NCBI RefSeq assembly: GCF_023821985.2
Contig: NZ_CP098805.1
Location: 4,278,001 to 4,342,000, forward strand
DNA length: 64,000 nucleotides
Source of the DNA: Dyadobacter chenhuakuii
GTDB lineage: Bacteria > Bacteroidota > Bacteroidia > Cytophagales > Spirosomataceae
Reading direction: 5' to 3'
The position numbers and the translations under genes were made by a program. The notes under the pieces were generated by a model. That model saw nothing but the letters and a program-made list of their open reading frames with translations, did not search any database and was not told the DNA's origin. Shown piece by piece: positions 32,229 through 41,674 of this stretch (position 1 is the stretch's first letter; each line of letters starts with the position of its first letter).

Positions 32229-34808
32229 ATGAGATTAATTCGTTATTTCCTCTTTGTAGGAATCACATTTCTGTTTACCACAACCACCTACGCACAAAAG
32301 AAGAAAAAGAAAGAAAAGCAGGAAGACGTCAAGATCGAAAAAGCCGTGGACGCCGTGGCCACCGCAGTAAAAGAGAAACTCAAAGACGACAAAAAGAAGG
32401 GCCCCAAGGCTTTCAAAGACCTCATTGACACCAGCGCGGTGAGCCAGAAAGGCATGATTTCTGTTCACAAAATGGACGAGAAATGGTATTTCGAAATCCC
32501 TGATTCACTGCTGGACAAAGACATTATGGCTGTAACGCGCTATGCCAAAACAGCTGCCGGCGGGGGGATTTTTGGAGGAGAAGAGGTCAACCGGCAAATG
32601 ATCCGCTGGGAAAAAGGGATGGACCATAATCTATTATTGCGTTCCGTAACAGTGGTCGTTGCGAGTCCCGACAGCACCAAGCCAATTTTCCAGGCTGTTA
32701 AAAACTCAAACTCAGATCCTATTATCGGGGTTTTTGAAATAAAAGCTGTTAAAAAAGAGCCTGGTGCAAAGTCGTCTGTCATTGATGTGACGGACTTCTT
32801 TAATGCTGATAATCAGGTTTTTTCACTAAGCTCGGTCAGCAAGCAGCTTTTGAAATTGACATCATTTAAAAAGGAAGCTTCCTACATTGAGAAAATCCGG
32901 GCGTTTCCCATTAATACAGAAATCCGGACCGTTAAAACATTTTCTGTAACGCCGCAGCTGCTCTCTACTTCTCCTACCCCGTCCATCGGTCAGTATTTAC
33001 CGTCCGGGCTCGATGCTGGCGTTGTGACTATGGAAATGAACACTTCCCTGATCCTGCTGCCTGAAAAGCCGATGCGGAAAAGGATTTTCGACAGTCGGGT
33101 GGGTTATTTTGCAAATCAATATGCCATTTTCGGAGAAGAATCGCAGCGCTCTGATACAGAAGTTTTTGCGGTAAGATGGCGTTTAGAGCCTAAAAATGCA
33201 GAAGATGCTAAAAAGCAGCGCGACGGCGAATTGATTGAGCCTAAAAAACCAATCGTTTATTACATTGATCCTGCCACACCTGAAAAATGGCGCAAATATT
33301 TGAAAGCCGGAGTTGATGACTGGCAGGAAGCATTTGAAAAAGCAGGCTGGAAAAATGCGATCCGCGGCGAATACTGGCCCGAAAACGACACAACCATGAG
33401 CCTGGAAGATGCGCGTTATTCCGTGATCCGCTACTTCGCTGCCGACATTCAGAATGCGTACGGGCCCAATGTGCATGATCCGAGAAGCGGTGAGATTCTG
33501 GAAAGCCACATTGGCTGGTATCACAATGTCATGCGTTTGCTGCGCAACTGGTACATTATCCAGGCTGGCGCGGTGGATCCAAAAGCCCGCACCAAGAAGT
33601 TCGATGATGAGCTTATGGGCCAGCTTGTGCGCTTCGTTTCTTCGCATGAGATCGGGCATACGCTGGGATTAAGGCATAATATGGGTGCGAGCTCGGCTAC
33701 ACCTGTCGAGAAATTGCGTGACAAAGAATGGATTGAAAAGCATGGCCATACGGCTTCTATCATGGATTATGCCCGCTTTAATTACGTGGCCCAGCCCGAG
33801 GACAGCATTACCAATCTGTTCCCGAGAATCGGGGATTACGACAAATGGGCGATTCAATGGGGTTACAGCAATTTCTTGGACGCCAAGGATGCGAAGACTG
33901 AAAAAATGCTTTTGAATGAAATGACCAAAGAGGCTTACAAAGATTCCCGACTGCATTTCGGAACGGAGATCAGCCCGTATGACCCGCGTTATCAAACCGA
34001 AGATCTGAGCGATAATGCGATGAAAGCTTCTGAGTATGGCATTAAAAATTTAAAAAGAATTCTTCCCAACCTGATCGAATGGAGCCGCGAGGACGGTGAA
34101 AGTTATAAGGAGCTGGATGAAATTTACAACAATGTTATACAGCAATATCGTCGCTATCTTGGCCACGTGATGAAGAATGTGGGCGGGATTTACGATAACC
34201 CTACCACATATGACATGGAGGGATCGACTTTTGAAACTGTGCCAAAATCGACTCAGAAAGAAGCAGTTGTATTCCTTAACAATCAGTTGTTCAAAACGCC
34301 GACCTGGTTATTAGACCAGAATATTTTAAGTAAAATCAAACCAGAAACCGGTGTCGAAGCGATCAAAGCATTGCAGGAATATGCATTAACGACGCTCTTC
34401 GCAGGCGACAGGGCGGTCAGACTGATGGAAACCGGAATTTCAAGCAAGAATTATACGCTGGACGATATGTTTACAGACCTGGAAAGTGGCATTTGGTCAG
34501 AAACGAAAACGGGCAAAAGCATTGACCTGCATCGCAGAAATCTTCAAAAAGTGTATATCGAAAAATTGGTTGATCTGCTGAAACCTGGCAAAGTCAATGT
34601 GCAATCCGTACCGGTTGGCATTACGTATGGATTTTCTACGCGGGTTGTTGAACTTGAAAAAACGGATTTGCCTTCCGTTGCGAGGGCACATTTGGAAAGT
34701 CTGAAAGCAACATTACAACCTGCTATCACGAAATCGACGGATAAAATTACGAAGTATCATTTGCAGGATGTTTTGCAACGGATCAAGATGGCGCTGGACC
34801 CGAAATAA
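32229..34808 (+). CDS. Secreted zinc metalloprotease (metzincin, DUF5117/DUF5118 type)
   Basis: This 859-residue protein has a signal peptide (MRLIRYFLFVGITFLFTTTTYA|Q) followed by a lysine-rich stretch. A large N-terminal DUF5117-like domain precedes the metzincin motif H473-E474-I-G-H477-x5-H483 (HEIGHTLGLRH), and the Met-turn is probably the SIMDYAR segment (about 507-513). A helical C-terminal domain follows (DUF4953-like). These giant metalloproteases are common in Bacteroidota and are periplasmic or outer-membrane; their substrates are unknown. A hairpin terminator follows the gene. Confidence 0.88.
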   Translation: MRLIRYFLFVGITFLFTTTTYAQKKKKKEKQEDVKIEKAVDAVATAVKEKLKDDKKKGPKAFKDLIDTSAVSQKGMISVHKMDEKWYFEIPDSLLDKDIMAVTRYAKTAAGGGIFGGEEVNRQMIRWEKGMDHNLLLRSVTVVVASPDSTKPIFQAVKNSNSDPIIGVFEIKAVKKEPGAKSSVIDVTDFFNADNQVFSLSSVSKQLLKLTSFKKEASYIEKIRAFPINTEIRTVKTFSVTPQLLSTSPTPSIGQYLPSGLDAGVVTMEMNTSLILLPEKPMRKRIFDSRVGYFANQYAIFGEESQRSDTEVFAVRWRLEPKNAEDAKKQRDGELIEPKKPIVYYIDPATPEKWRKYLKAGVDDWQEAFEKAGWKNAIRGEYWPENDTTMSLEDARYSVIRYFAADIQNAYGPNVHDPRSGEILESHIGWYHNVMRLLRNWYIIQAGAVDPKARTKKFDDELMGQLVRFVSSHEIGHTLGLRHNMGASSATPVEKLRDKEWIEKHGHTASIMDYARFNYVAQPEDSITNLFPRIGDYDKWAIQWGYSNFLDAKDAKTEKMLLNEMTKEAYKDSRLHFGTEISPYDPRYQTEDLSDNAMKASEYGIKNLKRILPNLIEWSREDGESYKELDEIYNNVIQQYRRYLGHVMKNVGGIYDNPTTYDMEGSTFETVPKSTQKEAVVFLNNQLFKTPTWLLDQNILSKIKPETGVEAIKALQEYALTTLFAGDRAVRLMETGISSKNYTLDDMFTDLESGIWSETKTGKSIDLHRRNLQKVYIEKLVDLLKPGKVNVQSVPVGITYGFSTRVVELEKTDLPSVARAHLESLKATLQPAITKSTDKITKYHLQDVLQRIKMALDPK

Positions 34809-34816
34809 ATCCAACT

Positions 34817-34854
34817 CTGCTAAGCCCGCAAACAAGGTTGTTCGGGCTTAGCAG
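34817..34854 (+). terminator. Hairpin between metalloprotease and M23-like gene
   Basis: ctgctaagcccg (34817-34828) and cgggcttagcag (34843-34854) form a perfect 12-bp stem with a 14-nt loop, then attt. It overlaps a possible TTG start of the next gene at 34838, so that start is unlikely. Confidence 0.65.
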
Positions 34855-34873
34855 ATTTATCAAATGCCAATTA

Positions 34874-35590
34874 ATGCTTACACTTCGAGAAATTCTGGAA
34901 AAGCAAAATGGCTTTGCGCCTGTCATTCATAGCGCGAAGCCGTTTAAAAAGCTGGATTTTTCTGAATCCAATGAAGCGCTTGTGCAAAGGGATTTATCCG
35001 AAACTTCGGTTTTCTCTCAATTTGTATTTGATGAAATGCTTGAAAATAATGCTTTCACAGGGATTGGCGGCTACGCAGAGAATCGCATTATCTATCGGCA
35101 GCGAAAACATTTCAATAACGCAGACAACCAACCAAGGAGCATTCATCTCGGCACGGACATTTGGGCAAATGCCGGAGAACCCATTTATGCACCGCTAGAC
35201 GCAACCGTCCACAGTTTTGCCTTCAACGACCATTATGGCGATTACGGCCCAACAATTATTCTCGCTCATGCATTAAATAATGTCGTCTTCTACACACTTT
35301 ACGGGCATCTGTCACTGGATTCACTGGAAGGATTATATGTCGGCAAAAATATTTCAGCCAACGAAAAATTCGCAGCCATAGGCTCCTACCCCGAAAACGG
35401 CGACTGGCCACCGCATCTGCATTTCCAGATTATCAAAGACATGGGTAACTATCAAGGCGACTTCCCCGGCGTAAGCAGCATTCAGGACAGCGAACATTAT
35501 TTAAATCTCTGTCCTGATCCAAATTTGATTTTTGAGGATAGCGGAAAACTGTTCAGCAACTTAACCCTTACTCCGCTCCAAGTTCGGTAG
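34874..35590 (+). CDS. M23-family peptidase-like protein (LytM fold)
   Basis: I take the ATG at 34874 (238 residues); the longer frame begins inside a terminator hairpin. The C-terminal domain is a LytM/M23 endopeptidase fold: IHLGTDIWANAGEPIYAPLDATVH with the HLGxD zinc pair, LYGHLS and the HLHFQ motif. All four metal/catalytic positions (H, D, H, H) are present, so it may be active. There is no signal peptide in this frame, which is unusual for an M23 enzyme; it may act inside the cell or be exported by another route. Its 3' end overlaps the convergent MFS gene by 30 bp. Confidence 0.8.
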   Translation: MLTLREILEKQNGFAPVIHSAKPFKKLDFSESNEALVQRDLSETSVFSQFVFDEMLENNAFTGIGGYAENRIIYRQRKHFNNADNQPRSIHLGTDIWANAGEPIYAPLDATVHSFAFNDHYGDYGPTIILAHALNNVVFYTLYGHLSLDSLEGLYVGKNISANEKFAAIGSYPENGDWPPHLHFQIIKDMGNYQGDFPGVSSIQDSEHYLNLCPDPNLIFEDSGKLFSNLTLTPLQVR

Positions 35591-36790
35591 AAACCCTGTC
35601 AGCAAGCCGATAAGCGGTAAAAAGGAACAGATCCAGAAGACATATTCAATGCTGGTTTTGTCAGCAACGCTTCCCAGAATGGCCGATCCGATTCCTGCAA
35701 TGCCGAAAGCGAAGCCGAAGAACAGCCCTGCAATCATGCCGACTTTACCTGGAATAAGCTCTTGTGCATAGACCAGGATCGCGGAAAAGGCTGAGGAAAG
35801 AATGAGCCCGATAATGCAGCTTAATACGCCCGTCCAGAACAGATTGACGTAAGGAAGCAGCAAGGCAAACGGGGCTGCGCCTAAAATCGATATCCAGATC
35901 ACGTATTTCCGGCCGATCCTATCGCCAACCGGCCCGCCGATGAATGTTCCAGCAGCGACTGCAAATAAGAAAGCGAAAAGATATATCTGTGAATTCTGGA
36001 TGGACACACCAAACTTGTCAATCAGGTAAAAAGTGAAATAGCTCGAAATACTGGCCATGTAAATGTATTTCGAAAAAATTAGCAGCAGCAAAATACCAAT
36101 CGCAAACACGATTTTCCCTTTTGACAAATGCGATTCCTGATGTGCTTTTTCGACTTTTTTCGCAGCGACATGGATTAGACTTTGCTTATACCAGCCGCCT
36201 ACCCAGGATAAAATAACAATCGCCAGAAGCGCAACCAGCGAAAACCAAATCACCTGAAAACGTCCATAAGGCAACAGAATCAATGCTGCCAGCAAAGGCC
36301 CCAGCGAACTCCCCGCATTACCGCCCACCTGGAACAGCGACTGCGCCATGCCGTGCTTACCGCCCGAAGCCATACGCGCCACGCGGGAAGCCTCAGGATG
36401 GAAAACCGCTGAACCGACGCCGATCAACCCAACTGAAAGCAAAACAAGATTAAAGCTGTTCGCAAGAGATAATGAGATGAGTCCCAGCAATGTAAAACAC
36501 ATTCCAACAGCCAACGCGAAGGGTTGCGGACGCTTGTCGGTGTAAGCGCCTACCACAGGTTGCAGTACAGAAGCGCTCACTTGAAATGTGAATGTGATCA
36601 GCCCTATCTGGGTAAAATTCAATTGAAAAGATTCCTTAACCATCGGGTAAATGGAAGGGATTAAGGACTGCATCGTGTCATTCAGCAAATGACAGAAGCT
36701 TAACGCAAGCAAAATCGGGAAAACTGTTTGCGAAGTATTTATTGCTGTCGGTGAGTCAACAGCAATGGGATTTTGTTCAGTAGATTTCAT
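35561..36790 (-). CDS. MFS transporter, fosmidomycin-resistance (Fsr)-like
   Basis: This 409-residue protein has twelve predicted membrane helices and an MFS signature loop (GAYTDKRPQPFAL, about 84-96). The wording SFCHLLNDTMQSLIPSIYP near the N-terminus, HPEASRVARMASGGKHGMAQSLFQVGGNAGSSLGPLLAAL (about 131-170) and RIGRKYVIW are typical of the Fsr fosmidomycin-resistance group. It is probably a drug/small-molecule exporter; the substrate is not fixed. Its start lies 2 bp after the SDR stop (36793), so the two genes form one operon on the minus strand. Convergent 30-bp overlap with the M23-like gene. Confidence 0.88.
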   Translation of the reverse strand: MKSTEQNPIAVDSPTAINTSQTVFPILLALSFCHLLNDTMQSLIPSIYPMVKESFQLNFTQIGLITFTFQVSASVLQPVVGAYTDKRPQPFALAVGMCFTLLGLISLSLANSFNLVLLSVGLIGVGSAVFHPEASRVARMASGGKHGMAQSLFQVGGNAGSSLGPLLAALILLPYGRFQVIWFSLVALLAIVILSWVGGWYKQSLIHVAAKKVEKAHQESHLSKGKIVFAIGILLLLIFSKYIYMASISSYFTFYLIDKFGVSIQNSQIYLFAFLFAVAAGTFIGGPVGDRIGRKYVIWISILGAAPFALLLPYVNLFWTGVLSCIIGLILSSAFSAILVYAQELIPGKVGMIAGLFFGFAFGIAGIGSAILGSVADKTSIEYVFWICSFLPLIGLLTGFLPNLERSKG

Positions 36791-36792
36791 GC

Positions 36793-37545
36793 TTACTTCC
36801 TGTGAATCGTCGTTGCGGCAGATTGCGCAGCAGCTAAAATGGTAATGTCAGCGATTGTAACCCTGCTAGGTGCATTCACTGCGTAAAGAATGGCATCGGC
36901 AATATCAACAGCCTGCAAAGGATCAAATCCCTGATACACTTTTTCGGCACGGCTTTCATCTCCTTTGAAACGGACCAGCGAAAATTCTGTTTCCACTGCG
37001 CCGGGAGCGACATTGGTCACCTTAATGCCATGCTGCGTCAGATCGAGACGCATTCCTTCACTCAAAACCTCGACTGCAGCCTTGGAAGCACAATAAACGG
37101 CACCATTCACGTAAGTCTGCTTTCCTGCTATGGAACTGATATTGACAATGTGCCCCGCTCCTTTTTCGAGCATCAGCGGAATCACCGCTTTCGAAACATA
37201 TAGCAAGCCCTTCACATTTCCATCGATCATTGCATCCCAATCCTCCGTATCACCCTCGGCCAATGAACCCATTCCATGTGCATTACCAGCATTATTGACC
37301 AGGATATCAATGTTTTTCCAATCATCCGGCAAGGAACCGATCATAGCGATCACCGCGCCTTTGTCACGCACATCAAAAACCAGCGTGGTAACATTAACTT
37401 TTGAAGATAATTCAGCAGAAACTTCATCCAACCGTTCCTGGCGGCGGCCGCAAAGGATAAGATCAATTCCGGCACCTGCAAATAATTCCGCAGTGGCCTT
37501 TCCAATTCCGGATGTCGCTCCGGTAATCAATGCAATTCGAGACAT
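36793..37545 (-). CDS. SDR family oxidoreductase (YdfG-like)
   Basis: This 250-residue classical SDR has GATSGIGKATAEL (about 8-20), the NNAGNAHGMG motif (about 87-96), and the catalytic YCASK (about 152-156) with upstream VNISSIAGK. Length and motifs are like YdfG-type NADP-dependent 3-hydroxy acid/serine dehydrogenases. It is the first gene of an operon with the MFS exporter, 2 bp apart. The S41 peptidase gene lies 43 bp upstream on the same strand. Confidence 0.9.
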   Translation of the reverse strand: MSRIALITGATSGIGKATAELFAGAGIDLILCGRRQERLDEVSAELSSKVNVTTLVFDVRDKGAVIAMIGSLPDDWKNIDILVNNAGNAHGMGSLAEGDTEDWDAMIDGNVKGLLYVSKAVIPLMLEKGAGHIVNISSIAGKQTYVNGAVYCASKAAVEVLSEGMRLDLTQHGIKVTNVAPGAVETEFSLVRFKGDESRAEKVYQGFDPLQAVDIADAILYAVNAPSRVTIADITILAAAQSAATTIHRK

Positions 37546-37588
37546 TATAAAATCAAATTCGTCAAAAGATGTGCGCTTCCGGGGATGC

Positions 37589-39292
37589 TCACTTTTTATT
37601 TTTGGGAATGTTCAAACTGCTGAACTTCCCTTTTTCCAGCTGCGCAGCCTGGCTGAATAGCTGGACCGCTTGCTGATAAACATTATCCGTCGGATTCAGC
37701 ACCTGAAAAATCTCATTATTAAGCCCGTTTTTCTGCTTCCTGCCCCAGACATATCGTCCGATGATCGCCTTCGTTTGCGAAGTAATAATGGGTTTAGAAA
37801 GTGTTAACTCTTTTTCATTTGGTTTAATTCCAGCCTTCGAAGCATCCTTCACCATTTCGGCAATCATCGCGTCAGATATCTGGAACGACGTCAAGAAGTC
37901 ATTAAATGACTGTTTTTCAAGCTTTTTCTGATTGTCATTCGCGTAGCGAAGCGCGTATTCTCTGATGATGTTTTTGGAATACAATTCAAATAAATACTTG
38001 CTGTTCAGCAGCGTATCTTTTGGAACAAAAATATCCGGTGTAATCCCGCCGCCGCCATAAACGATGCGGCCTCCGTCTGTTTTGTAAATTTTGGTTTTAT
38101 CAAATTTAATGCTGTCCGCACTGAACAATTCGCCGCTCTCGTAACGATGTGAAAGATCCTGGCTATAATCTTCACCTTTGCCCAGCTCATAAGGTTTTTG
38201 AATGCTCCGGCCGCTTGGTGTAAAATATCGTGAAATAGTAAGGCGAAGTTCGGATGCGTCCGAAAGCTTGATCGGCATTTGCACTAAACCCTTTCCGTAA
38301 GAACGCCTTCCAACGACCAATGCACGGTCGTGATCCTGCAATGCTCCTGCCAGGATTTCGGACGCAGACGCACTTCCTTCGTCCACCAATACGATCAACG
38401 GCCCTTGTTCGAACATTCCGTCCACGTGTGAACGCGTTTTTCTGTCAAACCGGCTATCCTTGCCTTCTGTATAAACCAAAAGCTTATCGCCTGCAATGAA
38501 TTCGTCGGCCATGCTTGTGGCACGCTCCATGTAACCGCCCGGATTTCCTCGCAAATCAAGGATCAGGTTTTTCAAGCCACTGGCTTTCAGTGTTTTTAAT
38601 GCTGATTTGAATTCATCGTAAGTGGTTTCCGAGAAACGGCTCACCTTAATATAGCCAATCTCCTGATCTACCATATACGATGCGTCAACAGAGTAAGTCG
38701 GAATGCGGTCACGGACCACTGCAAAGTTCATTTTTTCATCTAAACCAACCCTTTCAATGGCCAGATCAACCTTAGTGCCTCTTTTTCCACGCAACAGCTT
38801 GTAAACCTGCGCATTAGTAACGCCAGGACCAGATAAATTCTCCTTATTAACTGAAATAATGCGGTCGCCGCTCTGAATTCCGGCCGCTTCCGAAGGACCG
38901 CCGCTTAATGGCGTCACCACGTAAACCGTGTCATTATATATATTGAACTCCACACCAATGCCGTCAAATCCGGATTCCAGCTGCGAACGGGCCGCAGTGG
39001 CTTCTTCCGTGTTGAAATAAGCGGTGTGGGGATCCAGTTTTTCCAGCATTTTTGAGATAGAAAAATCTACAAGCTCCTCAGTATTAACAGAATCTACATA
39101 ATTATTCTCAACAAGCATGAGCACTTCGCGATATTTGGCATAACCCTTCGCTACGTCCGAAAGCTTGCGGCCCCCGCTAAAAAAAGTGCTTCCCAGCAGC
39201 ACACCAGCAGCCAGTGTAATGGCTATAATGATAGGCAGGCGAACCACTGAACGGGAATTATGAATCGGATTAGGAGATTTTTCTTGATTCAT
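37589..39292 (-). CDS. S41 family C-terminal processing peptidase (CtpA-like)
   Basis: This 567-residue protein has an N-terminal signal anchor (about 18-38), a PDZ domain (about 107-190, with GIGVEFN and SGDRIISVN), and the S41 protease domain. The catalytic Ser is S309 in EGSASASE with Lys K334 in SYGKG, 25 residues apart as in Prc/CtpA. A helical C-terminal extension ends NIPKNKK. Such periplasmic proteases trim the C-termini of envelope proteins and regulate peptidoglycan hydrolases. It lies 136 bp downstream of the acetoacetate-CoA ligase gene. Confidence 0.94.
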   Translation of the reverse strand: MNQEKSPNPIHNSRSVVRLPIIIAITLAAGVLLGSTFFSGGRKLSDVAKGYAKYREVLMLVENNYVDSVNTEELVDFSISKMLEKLDPHTAYFNTEEATAARSQLESGFDGIGVEFNIYNDTVYVVTPLSGGPSEAAGIQSGDRIISVNKENLSGPGVTNAQVYKLLRGKRGTKVDLAIERVGLDEKMNFAVVRDRIPTYSVDASYMVDQEIGYIKVSRFSETTYDEFKSALKTLKASGLKNLILDLRGNPGGYMERATSMADEFIAGDKLLVYTEGKDSRFDRKTRSHVDGMFEQGPLIVLVDEGSASASEILAGALQDHDRALVVGRRSYGKGLVQMPIKLSDASELRLTISRYFTPSGRSIQKPYELGKGEDYSQDLSHRYESGELFSADSIKFDKTKIYKTDGGRIVYGGGGITPDIFVPKDTLLNSKYLFELYSKNIIREYALRYANDNQKKLEKQSFNDFLTSFQISDAMIAEMVKDASKAGIKPNEKELTLSKPIITSQTKAIIGRYVWGRKQKNGLNNEIFQVLNPTDNVYQQAVQLFSQAAQLEKGKFSSLNIPKNKK

Positions 39293-39429
39293 ACCAATAA
39301 AATATTTGAAAGCGTTGTATACATGCCTGTTGCAGTAGGCACATTTCTCTAACGTGAAGTAAGCGATTTTGGTTGCCTAAAGCAAGTGTATCAGAGGTGA
39401 TTTATAAGATATTAGTCCAACTTCTGCCC

Positions 39430-41379
39430 TCAAACAAATGCCTTTAAAGACTCCGGATTGCGCATTGTCTCCGGATTGATACATTTGGCAGGATCCTGTC
39501 CCATCAAAATCCGCTTCATAGGCGCCTCCATTTTTTTCCCGTTGATCGTATAGGGAATGTCGCTAACCTGCTCTATTGTATCCGGAACGTGGCGTGGACT
39601 GTATTCATTTCTTAAAACGTCCTTTATGCGTTGTTTCAGCTCATCGGTCAAAGTTTTGTCTTTGCTTAAAACCACAAACAACGAAATTGTCCCGTCACCG
39701 TTCGCCTTTTCAAGATACACCGCCAAACTGTCTTTCACGTCCGGAATGCTCTCAACGGCGCGGTAGATTTCGGCAGTTCCGATCCTTACCCCACCCCTGT
39801 TCAATGTTGCGTCCGAGCGGCCGTAAATGATGACAGAATTGCGGTCGGTAACCTTGATCCAGTCGCCGTGGCGCCAGATATTGGGATACATTTCAAAATA
39901 GCTGCTGATATATTTCTCGTCATCCTCATCATTCCAAAAATAAATGGGCATAGAGGGCATAGGCTGCGTAATCACCATTTCACCCAGCTCGTCGGTCACC
40001 GGTTTGCCATCTTCACTATAAGCCTCGATCCGGCAGCCGAGCATCCGGCACTGGATTTCTCCCGGATAAACGGGCAAAATCGGGCAGCCGCCCACGAATG
40101 CACTGCAAACGTCCGTTCCACCGCTTAGCGAAATGAGCCAGACATCTTTTTTTACATATTTATAAATCCATTCGTAGGCCTCCGGCGGCAACGGCGAGCC
40201 GGTGGAACCGATGGTTTCCAATGCATTAAGACTTTCAGAAGTAATGCTCACACCCGCTTTCATAGACGCATTGAAGTAAGCTGCGCCGCTTCCGAAATGC
40301 GTGATCTTCGCTTTTTCGGCCAATGTCCAGAGCACTTGTGATGATGGAAATGCAGGCGCTCCGTCATATAGCACAAGCGTTGCGCCACATAGCAGCGATC
40401 CTAATGCATAATTCCACATCATCCACCCCGTGGTCGAATACCAGAAATAGCGGTCGCCCGGTTTTACATTCTGATGTAAGATCAATGCCTTATGATGTTC
40501 GATAAGGCAGCCGCCTACGCTATGCGTGATGGCTTTTGGCTTAGCCGTGGTGCCCGATGAATAAAGGATCCAGATCGGGTGATCGAAGGGAAGCGGCTCA
40601 AAATCAAGCCCGAAATTTTCAAGATGCAGAATGTCTTCCCAGGAAGTTAATCTTTCCGGGCGGTTCTCTGCATTGATATTATTCACTAAAACCGTGTCCT
40701 TAACACTTGGTAATGTGAAGGATAACTCTTGTGCGAATGCTGTAAGGTCGTAAGTTTTACCATTATAAACATAACCATCCGCCACGAAAAGTACTTTGGG
40801 CTCAATCTGCGAAAAACGATCTGTAATGGCTGTTTTACCAAAATCAGGTGAGCAGGACGACCACACAGCGCCCACAGCATTGGTCGCGAGAAAAGCCACA
40901 ACGGCCTGCGGAATGTTTGGCAAAATAGCTGCCACGCGGTCTCCCGGACGCACGCCGCGCTGTTTGAGCCAGGCAGCCACAGCGGCAACTTCCGTTTCAA
41001 GCGTCTCCCAGGAAATTTCCGTTAATCCCGATTGTTCTGATTGAAAAAGAATGGCTGGTCGGTCCTTCGTTTTATTTCTGAAAACATGCTCGGCATAGTT
41101 CAGCTTGGAACGCGTAAACCATTTAGTGCCGATCATCCCATGCTTTGGCCTTTGCAACACTTCCAGGTAAAGGTCATGGGATTTTATATTGAAGTAAAGC
41201 CACAAACTCTCCCAGAAATCTTCCAGATCCGTCACCGACCAATCCCAAAGATCATGGTAGGAGCGGAAATAAAGGCCTCTTTTGACAAAAAGCCAATCCA
41301 TGTATTTTTTGAGATTGGATTGCTCCAGAAGCGTTCTCCCTGGTTTCCATAGCGGTTGAGGCAGGACATCAGTAGGCAT
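39430..41379 (-). CDS. aacS: Acetoacetate-CoA ligase
   Basis: This 649-residue ANL-superfamily enzyme activates acetoacetate to acetoacetyl-CoA via an adenylate. The ATP/phosphate-loop motif WILYSSGTTAKPKAITHSVGG (about 269-289), the acyl-site GSTGSPLPPEAYEW (about 391-404), the DATLNRGGVRIGTAEIYRAVE hinge (about 526-547) and the C-terminal INGKKMEAPMKRIL with catalytic Lys are present. The long N-terminal segment WLFVKRGLYFRSYHDLWDWSV (ACAS_N-like) and overall length fit the acetoacetate branch rather than acetyl-CoA synthetase. It probably salvages acetoacetate or ketone bodies. Transcribed alone. Confidence 0.92.
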   Translation of the reverse strand: MPTDVLPQPLWKPGRTLLEQSNLKKYMDWLFVKRGLYFRSYHDLWDWSVTDLEDFWESLWLYFNIKSHDLYLEVLQRPKHGMIGTKWFTRSKLNYAEHVFRNKTKDRPAILFQSEQSGLTEISWETLETEVAAVAAWLKQRGVRPGDRVAAILPNIPQAVVAFLATNAVGAVWSSCSPDFGKTAITDRFSQIEPKVLFVADGYVYNGKTYDLTAFAQELSFTLPSVKDTVLVNNINAENRPERLTSWEDILHLENFGLDFEPLPFDHPIWILYSSGTTAKPKAITHSVGGCLIEHHKALILHQNVKPGDRYFWYSTTGWMMWNYALGSLLCGATLVLYDGAPAFPSSQVLWTLAEKAKITHFGSGAAYFNASMKAGVSITSESLNALETIGSTGSPLPPEAYEWIYKYVKKDVWLISLSGGTDVCSAFVGGCPILPVYPGEIQCRMLGCRIEAYSEDGKPVTDELGEMVITQPMPSMPIYFWNDEDDEKYISSYFEMYPNIWRHGDWIKVTDRNSVIIYGRSDATLNRGGVRIGTAEIYRAVESIPDVKDSLAVYLEKANGDGTISLFVVLSKDKTLTDELKQRIKDVLRNEYSPRHVPDTIEQVSDIPYTINGKKMEAPMKRILMGQDPAKCINPETMRNPESLKAFV

Positions 41380-41515
41380 ATTTACATCTTTATAGGTGAA
41401 GGTTAGGTTATGGAAAAACGCGCTTTTCAGTGCATTGAACCAATAGTACTAATAAACGTTTGGTTACCAAAAATGGCATAAACCCAAGTGAAAATATTTA
41501 CTTAAAAATTTCCTG

Positions 41516-41523
41516 TATCTTTG
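41516..41523 (+). promoter_or_regulatory. Promoter -7 element for rluB-like gene
   Basis: TATCTTTG matches the Bacteroidota -7 consensus exactly. The transcript would start near 41530, leaving a leader of about 145 nt before the ATG at 41675, which includes a small dyad (TCTGAT-C-ATCAGA near 41550-41562). Confidence 0.5.
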
Positions 41524-41674
41524 CAGACTTAATTAAAACACTTAGTACTCTGATCATCAGATACGTTGATTAGCGGGTTTTAGTGGCATCTTTGAAATAC
41601 AGATCGAAAAACCGCTGTCAGTACACGGCAAATAGTAAGAGGAAACAAATTCCAGTAGTGATACTGCATTCCTA

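Noticed and set aside
41410..41481. 23-codon plus-strand frame upstream of the rluB-like gene as a leader peptide
   Set aside because: It lies before the predicted transcript start near 41530 and shows no attenuator-like codon runs.
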